From Avena insularis (lineage: Eukaryota; Streptophyta; Magnoliopsida; Poales; Poaceae): a stretch of DNA of 64,000 nt. Under the pieces are notes generated by a model. The model was not told the origin of the DNA, made no database searches, and saw nothing but the letters and a program-made list of their open reading frames with translations. The DNA is taken from contig CM042689.1 in NCBI GenBank assembly GCA_023614405.1, positions 283,037,533-283,101,532 of the forward strand. Reading direction: 5' to 3'. Positions 55,770 to 64,000 of the stretch are shown here, one piece after another (position 1 is the first letter of the stretch; the number at the start of each line of letters is the position of its first letter). The position numbers were made by a program, and so were the translations under genes.

Positions 55770-56350
55770 TGGCATAGTAGTGTTATACTTAGATCTATCA
55801 AGTGGGTGGGATAATGTTATCCCAACATTGCATTGGGCTCTAGACCCATATGAGTTGACTAGAAACACCATCATCAAGTGTGTCATGGCTTGACATATCA
55901 CTCTTATAGTTAGATCTATCAAGTAGGTAGGATCATGTTGGTCACGTGTGATGACTCATATAAAAATAAGTTGGTGAAGGTGTTTCTATCCAGCCCAAAG
56001 AGGTCTAGACCCCATGCAATGTTGGCATGGTCACACATCTGCCAAAAGTGTGTGTGATGGCTTGGCATAGCACTCTTATAGCTAGATCTATCAAGTGAGT
56101 GGGATCATGTTGGTCAGGTGAAGTGACTCACACAGCCACTAAGTTGATGGTGTTTATAGCCAACCTAGAGAGGTCTAGATCCAATGCAATGTTGGCATGG
56201 GCCCACATCTATCACAGTTGTGTGTGTCATGGCTTGGCATAGCAAAATTATAGTTAGATCTATCAAGTAGGTAGGATCATGTTGTCCAATTGCTGAGTTA
56301 CACAACCACAAGTTGGTGAAGGTGTTTCTAGCCATCCCAGAGAGGTCTAA
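55770..56350 (+). repeat. Satellite block G
   Basis: About three monomers (cores near 55825 degenerate, 56018 and 56188), in plus orientation, between copies 1 and 2 of the promoter module. Confidence 0.85.
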
Positions 56351-57344
56351 AGCCATGCAAAAATTCAAAATTTGATTGGGCCACCTAAAATTCAAAAAAA
56401 AATCAAAATTGTGTGAAACCTTGGACGCATTTAAAATTGCTTCTAGGTAGAGGATGCCATGTTTCAGCATGGAGCATGTCTCACATCACAAATCCCTAAC
56501 CCCTAGGCATCCTTACTAGACACCTTGATTTTTGTCCTAAATTTGTGTGAAACTTTGAACATGTGTCTTAGTTTGTGTATGTTAGCATGTGTAAAAAAAT
56601 CCAAGCTGTTTCACGAAAGTCAAAAAAACACATTGCTAAGAAAAGAGGCCTAGGTGAGACCAAAAGGGCTGTTCATAAATTTCTTAATTTTTCGATGTTC
56701 ATCAAATGATTCCAAAATGTTAGCACATTCTATACCAATGGTGCCTGTCAAGAATATGTAATTTATTTGAAAAAATACAAAATTTTAAAATAGCTATTTT
56801 GTTCAAATTTTTAAATAGAAAACAAAAAAAAATATAGGATAGAAGAAAAAAAGTAAGACTCGACGTGTAGGCAACAAGCCAGCCCAACTCCTACTCCCGT
56901 GCCCGCGTCACAGCTTCGTCTGGACGTCAAGTAGATTGGGGTGGCCCATCTTAATCCCGGGCATCAAACAGTAATGGGCTCTTTCGGGCCCAACGGAAAA
57001 CCGTAGCGGGAAGGACTGATGCGGGTTGGAGTTTAGTCTCACATCGCCGAGCGAGAAATGATTCGACCAGCTTATTTACTCTGCATTCATGACATTGGCA
57101 TAACCTTTTCTCAACAAATCAACCTGACACATACTGCTGTCACTTATCTTCCTGTTGGACTACACATGAAAAATTTGCACTATGCGTCCTGCATCCTGAG
57201 CCAATAATGGTTTTCTAGTCGTATGCAGGCCGTTGAACACGAAATGTTTAGGTAGGCATATTTTTTTCATTTCCTTCTATACCACAATAATATTTTATAT
57301 TTTAAATAAGTCTGTACAAATTTAATTACTTACCATCTTATATA
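56351..57344 (+). repeat. Tail plus promoter module, copy 2
   Basis: Collinear with copy 1, with a ~60-bp deletion near 56540 and an altered stretch after the TATA-like box (57078-57105). It continues at 58190-58262 and again at 63956-64000, being interrupted by a TIR element and a Helitron. Confidence 0.87.
56945..57078 (+). promoter_or_regulatory. Candidate snRNA-type promoter, copy 2
   Basis: AGTCTCACATCG (57035-57046) followed at about 25 bases by TTATTTA (57072-57078), with GGCCCA elements at about 56943 and 56989. Compared with copy 1 the upstream element regains the final CG but has one change (TCTC for TCCC). A longer T run (TATTTTTTTC, about 57259) sits where copy 1 has GTTTTC. Confidence 0.45.
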
Positions 57345-58189
57345 AATGTGGAACTGGATCAAAGTCCAAATCCAAACGTAAAGATGTCCATCTAATGCCC
57401 ACTTAATGTGGCCCTGTCCAGCTCCAGCCCAAGTTTAACATTCTAATACCCAAATCCATCCAGTCCAAATACTAATACGTGTTGGATATCCAAGGTACAT
57501 TGGACTTTCGTCCTCACGACTGCACGTTAGGAGATCAACCCGCGCGCCCGGAAATCACGTTTAATTATCACTGACTTTTTAATACTATATACGGTATTAC
57601 GGATTGACTGAACCGCATCGCTGGGGAATACGGACGGGGAGGATCCGTTTTGACGAGTTTTTCTTATGTCAGGCTGGGGCGAGACGGCGGCCTGGAACTC
57701 GTCGTCGCCCTCGAGCGCCGCCATGTTTCGTGATGTCAGCGTGAGCTCCGTGTCCGTCCTCCCTCCTTCCTGACCGGGGATAGCGATGCCTTCCCGTCCG
57801 GCTGCGACATGCCGGCAAGACAGCGGCCCAACTCGTGGTCCTCCTCAAGCGCCCGCCATGATCTCCGGTGATGATGTCAACTCCGTAGTCATTTTCGATT
57901 ATCCCTCTAGGACAGGGTGCGGCGAGGCATTCCCGTCAGGCAAGACCATGTTCCCTGTCAGATAGGGATACAACGATACCTACAGCGCCGGCAGATATTG
58001 GACTATGTGACGGACGGTGCACGGGTCCAGTGGATATTGGACTACCCAATTTTGGGATCCAAATTGTGTCGATCATTGTTGGATACTACGTTCTGTTGAT
58101 GTCCATATCCAAAGAAGTCCAGTCCAACAAAATCCAACAACGTTTAGGTCCAAAGCCCGTTGGACTATAGATATCCAGTTCTAGGTTTA
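57345..58189. mobile_element. Small TIR element, MULE-like
   Basis: Flanked by the 10-bp direct repeat ATCTTATATA (57335-57344 and 58190-58199). Ends are imperfect inverted repeats (GTGGAACTGGATCAAAGTCCAA against CTAGAACTGGATATCTATAG, then AGTCCAA). Copy 1 of the module has the empty site near 55618-55628. The interior is partly GC-rich (57530-57960) and contains two related segments (CTCGTCGTCGCCCTCGAGCG and CTCGTGGTCCTCCTCAAGCG). No transposase. A 9-11 bp duplication suits a Mutator-like element; an hAT-type is possible. Confidence 0.7.
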
Positions 58190-58267
58190 ATCTTATATAT
58201 ACTTATATATACAAGCTTATTGTTTGTTTGCTGAACATCTTTTTCAATTTGTTTTACATAAACTAGT

Positions 58268-60170
58268 TGAGTGTCCGTGCATTGCACGGAAAAATAACAC
58301 ATGAAAATAGTTGACTTGATTTTGATGGGCGACATAAACACAATGTTTTTTCCTCCAACAGACCACATCCTAAGCCCTCCAACAACCAACATGTTTTATT
58401 TCTACAAACGACGATAATATGTTATTTATGTCTATGTTTATATTTTTCACTCTTATGTATCTCCTTATCTAGTGCACGGGTCCAGTGACTCCCTGTCATT
58501 TTAGCCATCTTTGGATAAGAGAATTATCAATGCTTTCATTATCTAAGCTTGCCATTTAAGAACAGTTTTGTTGATCCTATCCAAATAGATTTTAAGAAGT
58601 GCAAGAATCTTGAACACAAATACCAAATGCAAAGCATCGAGAAAGATACAAGGATGACAATTTTCAATACAAAGGTATTATATAACATATACAAAACTAT
58701 GTTGACAATTAATTGAATAAAATAAGGAATTATTAAGAGAAGTTAGCATTATTTACTTGTTTTATTTATTCTACAAGTGTCATTGCTAGGCCCTCGATTT
58801 TGTTTTCTACATGCTACTGCGCTTTGTAGTCATCCCACTCCAACATCATTACTGTAGTCTATCGCCCGTTGCGTGTCGGTGTTTTCATAGTAGTCGCTTC
58901 CATAGCTTAAACTTCATATAGTGAGCATAGTAGATCTCTCGATTGGCTGCCTTCTCCGAGAAAAAACAATCATTTTTCTTTGCCCACTTGAAATCCAATC
59001 TAACCTTAATTACTCGTATATTTCTATGCCCCCCCCCCAATGTGTACTCATGTTCCTCCTTAATGTCTATTCAACTAACTGCGTGCCAAGTAGAAACAAC
59101 AACAAACACATGACTTTTTATTGCACACGATATCATCGGTATACATCTTTAGCTAAAAAGGCAAGCATCTGAATCAACATGTGTGCATGGCAAAATATGA
59201 ATATACCAAATAATGATGGTTGTAATTGACATTCTAAGTTGAATGATAGTATATGCATGTTATTAGAAGCTAAAGTAAGCCTTAAGGTAGGAAGTACAAG
59301 CAAGTCAAAATGTCCATACAAAGTTCTATGTGAATGAATAACAAATAGAGAAGATATACCAAATTAAACATGGCATACATCTAAACCTAGAAGGGAAAGG
59401 GATATCTAACCATCATAATAATAATATAATCATTAGCTTTATTGCTTCTGGATAAACAAATTGTACTTACTTTTTGGTGTGAGGTACATTGTATGGTGGT
59501 CGACCAGATACCTTGCACAAGAAATACGCATGTGCGTGCATACAACGGCGCGATGAAGAAATTAAATATTTTGTACATGATTCACAACCTACATGGGTAT
59601 CTATCAGGCTAGGGAATCATTGGTCAAGCATAATATACACTCCTTTAATTTGTTTGATAAAAATGTGCCAACAATATCATCTCTAAAGCTCTCACTTTAT
59701 CTATATTCTCACATAGAATGACACCAGACGACCACTGCTGCATAAAGTACATTATATCCTAACTACATAATGGTGGACAACTTTATCAGCATACTTGAGA
59801 CTCGAGCATACATCACTAAAAATAGTTGCTTGGAGACATGAAAATCTATCTAGCATATCAATAACCATTGATGCATAATTATCATATCTGCGTTGTTTAT
59901 AAATGTCAAACAAGCTATTTGTCTGTTCCCGGCTGTAGCAAATTTATAGGAAATGAACCAAAATCTCTTTTCTTTCAACCCTGACAAAAGCAACATGAAC
60001 ATAAATCAGGAATATTTCTGCGCTGCAATTGAAATCCAGTACCTAAGCAATCATGTGTTGCACGCCACAGAACAATTTCCATTTTAGTGAGAGCCACCAT
60101 AGACGACAACATCATCCATTTATTATTTTCTAGCACCATACTTGACATATTGACTGAACCAAAAGACTCT
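58268..60170. other. Helitron 3' region, no gene recognised
   Basis: AT-rich DNA with a C10 run at 59030-59039. Short ORFs only. The terminal hairpin lies at about 58275-58289. Confidence 0.45.
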
Positions 60171-60171
60171 T

Positions 60172-61016
60172 TACTCTAGGAGTTCAGAGAACCCGAGAGA
60201 GTTCAGTTTCACCCATGTATCTTGTAATGTTGATGCAATAGAGGAACTATCATTCCACTCGACCAACGTATCTCTGTAATCTGGAGTTTGCACCCAAGCT
60301 CCCTTAAAGCGGAAAATAACATGAACTGGTCCTGTAAAAGACCGACTTACATATTGAGGTAACGACACCAAAATAGCATAGTGATCTCATGACGTGCTGA
60401 CTATATTATGGACTGAACAATCATCAAATTCATTCAAAATATAATCATGGACTATCATCTGACGGTTCTACAAAATAACATATAAAATTAAGATCTTGTT
60501 GAACATGGTATGGAGAGTCTAAATCTACGCATGTTTCATAGCTCTAATAACGTAAATAAGTTACCATTCGAAATGGAAAGATGAAGAATACTTATCACAG
60601 ATTAAACTAACAAAAAAGTCAGAGAGCAAAAATGGTGCTATGTCAACATGGTTGTCAATCTACTCAGATGCTATTTACTATGATACCAAGCATAATTTGT
60701 TGTGTTACTTCAAATAAAAATAGGTCTGATCCATTCTTGCCAACCAAAAGAGATATTAATATACGAAATCAAGCATACATAAGACATGCCTTTAATTCGT
60801 TGTACTATGTGCATAAGTAACTGACCAACTTCTCACATATATTGTCACCCTAAGGAAGGGCGAGCCAAGGCATGCTTCAAAAACTTTCATTGAATGACGC
60901 ATCATCGCTGTCCCATATATCTTGGCAAGCACTGTGGTAAATTCCTCAACTGGACGAGAGCCGCTGAATACAAAGCACAAACCAACATAATTCCCCTCAA
61001 GATCAAACATGGGTGA
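60172..61016 (-). pseudogene. Captured exons of an unidentified grass protein
   Basis: One exon at 60849-61016 (56 codons, [17 protein letters not shown] ... [10 protein letters not shown]), with an AG acceptor and a GT next to its end. A terminal exon runs to a TAG stop at about 60171-60173 (SFTGPVHVIFRFKGAW ... LNSLGFSELLE). The first resembles the 'FDLxGNxVGL' stretch of grass proteins with a trypsin-like fold, but I cannot name the family. Intervening sequence is AT-rich intron. Part of the Helitron cargo. Confidence 0.5.
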
Positions 61017-61521
61017 CTGGATAAATTAATGTCAACAATATACACGAAGAAAGTGACATATTGTGTGGACGACGGAACCATGCAATTATTTTTAGGTAGT
61101 AGAGATACCACTTACATATGTATTATTGTTCTAAAATATTCTTTCATTAGTTATAAGTATCAGACCAGTTTTTCAGGCAAGCACAACATACATGAATATC
61201 CTGGCAATACAAGCACCGGTACTGGCGATGCATGCGCTAGTATTGAGCATAGGAGAAATTGAATATTCTGGCGATCCATGCATGCGTCATAGTAAATTTT
61301 TTCCGCTAGGATGAATTGAATCTTTTGCTGACAGAAAAAGGTGAGCTTATCCGTCTAAGGAATTGAACTACTTAAGAACAAAAATTGAACTTTTTGCAGA
61401 ACCCTAAGCAATACCTTTATATCACATATTTTAAAATATAATATATTGTTTACCGCACAACAATCACCTATGTGCTGCAATCATCCAAACCTTGTAAAAA
61501 CAATAAGGCAAGGGCTCTTAC

Positions 61522-62502
61522 TGCTGCCGTCTGATCTGTGAAGAAACCTAGTGTGTCCCATGTTTAAGGAATGCCACACATAAACGACATTGCTGTTAGC
61601 ACCGCTGGTGAGCCGCGTTCCATCTGGAGACCATCTCGGACAGCACACCTCAGATCCGTCTCCTTTAAGATGGTACACACCCGTGTCAGCTCTGACTGGA
61701 TTTACAACAAATAATATATTCATGAGACAAAAATAGTATTTTCTTCTTTCACATTGAAGATATTCATGCGGGGATCAACAAAAAGTATAGTCGCTATTTG
61801 CATTGAATTTTGAAGGTAACGTAGCATATTCTGACCAAAAGATCCTTACAAAAGTAGATCGTAAAACTAAACAATTGAGTCTAGTAACCAAAAAAAGGGA
61901 GGAATCCATACCATCATAGTTGATTATGTATTTGTCACGGCTTCCTGATGTCAGAATGTGGCCATTCCAAGAGAAACTTCCCACTCTGGCAATTTGACCT
62001 TCGAAGGTTGTTATCTGCAAAACACATGGTAGCAGAGCATCATGTCCATTTGGTACTACCATTTTCAGTCACTTTCTAAATCTGGCCACAAAGCTAAGAG
62101 TAGAAAAATATCAAGGAAACAACTGGTTTTTTTCTTGAATATTGGCTCCCATAATCACATTACACAGAAAACTATAAAAGCGATTAACATTACAAAATCT
62201 ATGCTGAAATTAAACTCTGAAAATTCTTATACCCGATGCATCACATGGATATCCAAGGCTTCAATCTGAGATTCTTCACATCCAGAAGCTAGGCTTTTGC
62301 CATCGCAAGACCAAGCAACACTCGTGTGGCGAGCACTCCCTATATCACATCGCGGCAGCTTCCGCACTGACTCGGCGTGCTCCTTCTTCAGATATACATC
62401 AGAACCGATGGCCATTGCCAACATGTTTTCCTCCCCTCGGTCCATCAGGTTCAGATAGAAGTTATCAGCCTTTCCTGGCACATCTAATACTTTTACTGGG
62501 TA
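61522..62502 (-). pseudogene. Captured CDC20-like WD40 exons
   Basis: Three exons on the minus strand: 62233-62502, 61912-62014 and 61522-61695, joined in phase with GT..AG introns. They give NFYLNLMDRGEENMLAMAIG, HTSVAWSCDGKSLASG, GQIARVGSFSWNGHILTSGS, VCCPRWSPDGTRLTSGANSN and VVYVW. This order matches CDC20/FZR, the WD40 activators of the anaphase-promoting complex. Family tryptophans are lost (LLDWG reads LMDRG; VYLW reads VYLK). Only the first few WD repeats are present; the exon expected after RFLHR is absent, and the N-terminal degron-containing exons are not recognised. It is a gene fragment carried by the Helitron, not a working gene. Confidence 0.78.
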
Positions 62503-63400
62503 CTGCAGGTGAATTTAATTCAGATACCTTTGGAAAATGATCCTCAGATTGCATCATTCAAGAACACAAAAAGGTGGATAAAACGCTTGCAGAAATTCAT
62601 ATCTTATGATCTAAAGAGAACTTCATCAGTTCTGCAATGTTTATACTCTACGCGTCCTACTACTGCTCTTATTATACGTTTAGTGAAAGAGAGAACCTGT
62701 TAAGTCCATCTACAAGTAGATGTAAATTATTAACTTCTCATGGATAAACTGGACAAAACTCTGGTCAAAACACACCAAAATTGGAATCCTCTACAATGAT
62801 ACGTCTTCTTGCTGTAAAATCCAAATTCTATGCACCAATCAGCATCAAAGCGAACATCGGTTTCACTTGTTGGCATATTTCTTAAATGAATAACAGTGTC
62901 AGGAAGCCTTCATAGTAGGCAAGCTACTCCGTTTGGCATCCATACACTCCATGATATATATGTCCAGCAGGCTAGGAAAAATTGACAACCAAAGAACAGA
63001 TGATATGTTGGTTCCACTTTATTTTGACTACATATGACACATCCATAATCTTCTATGAAGAATTTCCAAGGAAAAATTTATTTGCATTTAGCCTGTAGTC
63101 GGAAGCGACAAAAAAGACTATTTTAATTGACCACATGACTTCCATTGCCACCGGAAACTTGACTACCTTGTTGAATTTACTCATCCGTGAGAGTTACTCT
63201 AGAAGAACTACAACACAAACTAATAAGAGGACTGCAGTGAGACTTCCATTGTTATGAAGTTTTCATCATGATGGAAGAATATGTGAACAGATTTAATGAA
63301 CTTTCTATTGGCAATAACAGAAACAACTCAACTACAGTGAAACTGAAGTACTGAACTACTCAAGCAAACATTAACCAATATAGAGGAGGGTATGAACCTT
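62503..63400. other. Helitron interior without recognised gene
   Basis: AT-rich, probably intron of the captured CDC20-like gene. The 64-codon plus-strand ORF at 62509-62703 has no recognisable features. Confidence 0.4.
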
Positions 63401-63955
63401 CTTTAGGTGTCCAGCTTGAAATATGTAGAATTCTGGCATGTCGTCTGCATCTGAGCTGTGGCGCTTGCAGTGTGCAAGGCTGCGGAGAGGAACGGAGGCG
63501 GTGGCTTATGCATCCCAGACCTGTCGTCGAGGAGCATGAAGTTGTTGATCTTGGGACGGGCAACTGGCGGGTGCAGGAGAGGGGCGGGAAAGAGAGTTCC
63601 ACCGATTGCCGCAAGGGAGGGCACCACCGGTGGCCTAGAGAGGAGGGGCGCCGCCGATGTCTTGGAGAGGAGGGCACGACTGGTGGCCGGTCGGAACGGA
63701 GGCGGGGGTCAGCAGGACGCCACTGGTGTCCTGGAGAGGAGGGCGCCGCTGGTGGGCGGTCCAGGGAGGGAGGCAGGGGTCATGAGGAAGTGAGAACGCG
63801 TGGTTTGGGGGAGGAACAGAGGGGCGGACGAAGCGGCGATGTCTGGGGGTCGTGTGTTTTTTTCCTTGCGGGCTTGCGGGAAGGAAGCGACGAAGCGACG
63901 AAACGACGACGTATTGGCGACGACGGAACCCGATATTCTTTTTAGGTAGTAGAGA
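63400..63955 (-). other. GC-rich 5' part of the Helitron
   Basis: High GC with overlapping ORFs on both strands. The minus-strand frame at 63403-63627 (INNFMLLDDRSG, KPPPPFLSAALH) could be a captured first exon and leader, since it precedes the CDC20-like exons in the same orientation, but it does not match the CDC20 N-terminus. Confidence 0.4.
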
Positions 63956-64000
63956 AAACTTACTAATTAATTCCTTGGTAGTTTTTTTTATTTTAGATTC
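63956..64000 (+). repeat. Promoter module copy 2 resumes
   Basis: AAACTTACTAATTAATTCC..GGTAGTTTTTT corresponds to 55680-55715 of copy 1. The window ends inside it. Confidence 0.85.

Larger units (their letters stand above)
58263..63955 (-). mobile_element. Non-autonomous Helitron with captured exons (5.7 kb)
   Basis: On the minus strand it begins TCTCTACTACCTAA (63955 downward) and ends with the hairpin CCGTGCAATGCACGG plus ACACTCAACTAG (58263). These match the grass Helitron end consensus as I know it, except for one missing base. There is no target duplication. Module copy 1 shows the unoccupied sequence (ACATGAAAAACTTACTAATT near 55675), and the flanks here rejoin to it exactly in length. 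The flanking bases read T|T on the minus strand, not the canonical A|T. No Rep/helicase ORF is present. Inside, on the same strand, are exons of at least two host genes. Confidence 0.85.

Noticed and set aside
60792..61111. Extra overlapping minus-strand ORFs near 61000 as separate genes
   Set aside because: They read through intron sequence around the 60849-61016 exon and share no recognisable features.
62509..62703. 64-codon plus-strand ORF as a gene
   Set aside because: It is antisense to the captured CDC20-like gene's intron, AT-rich and without features.

Overview
This is intergenic, transposon-dominated chromosomal DNA from a grass, most likely a Triticeae species (wheat, barley, rye or Aegilops). 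The signs are Stowaway MITEs with CTCCCTCCGT-type ends, a Copia LTR of the Angela/WIS/BARE-1 kind, Gypsy LTRs of the Sabrina/WHAM/Fatima kind, a Tat-lineage Gypsy element with an antisense Transposase_28-type gene, a grass-type Helitron, and multi-exon B3 and F-box/DUF295 genes with GT..AG introns. No intact host gene was found: every host-like gene is broken or a fragment.

Layout. 1-1110: a mirrored arm made of ~175-bp tandem repeats plus unique DNA. 1522-5147: two B3-domain-like gene relics; the first has triple-nested MITEs in an intron, the second is cut by a retrotransposon. 5148-17518: non-autonomous Gypsy element X1 (minus), with a 1.27-kb solo LTR (6695-7963) and a 4.07-kb solo LTR (10305-14372) nested in it. 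17517-17607: patchwork junction. 17608-22758: relics of a Ulp1-like protease, a GRF zinc-finger protein and an F-box/DUF295 protein, with a satellite block and MITEs. 23080-23868: second mirrored arm, split by the 13.7-kb Gypsy element G1 (23869-37599, target duplication GTGAC). G1 carries gag-pol on the minus strand, a spliced antisense gene on the plus strand, and an inverted solo LTR of its own family (29168-29696, target duplication CTCCG).

37605-39800: satellite blocks and a Copia pol fragment. 39803-45185: a truncated Copia element (Y1) joined through a patchwork junction to an inverted fragment of another Copia pol. 45488-54620: one satellite array split by Gypsy element X2 (46126-53169, target duplication ATGAC). 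54600-58262: two copies of a ~1.1-kb module, each with a plant snRNA-gene-type promoter; the second is interrupted by a small TIR element (57345-58189) and by a Helitron (58263-63955) that has captured CDC20-like and other gene exons. The module resumes at 63956.

Most of the window can be read as layered insertions whose order follows from target-site duplications and empty sites. The most unusual structures are the inverted-repeat-framed island of gene relics, the Helitron with its empty site in the neighbouring copy, the self-nested solo LTR, the snRNA-type promoter carried in a repeat, and two junctions filled with copied patches of other sequences. All similarity calls come from reading the sequence; no database search was run.
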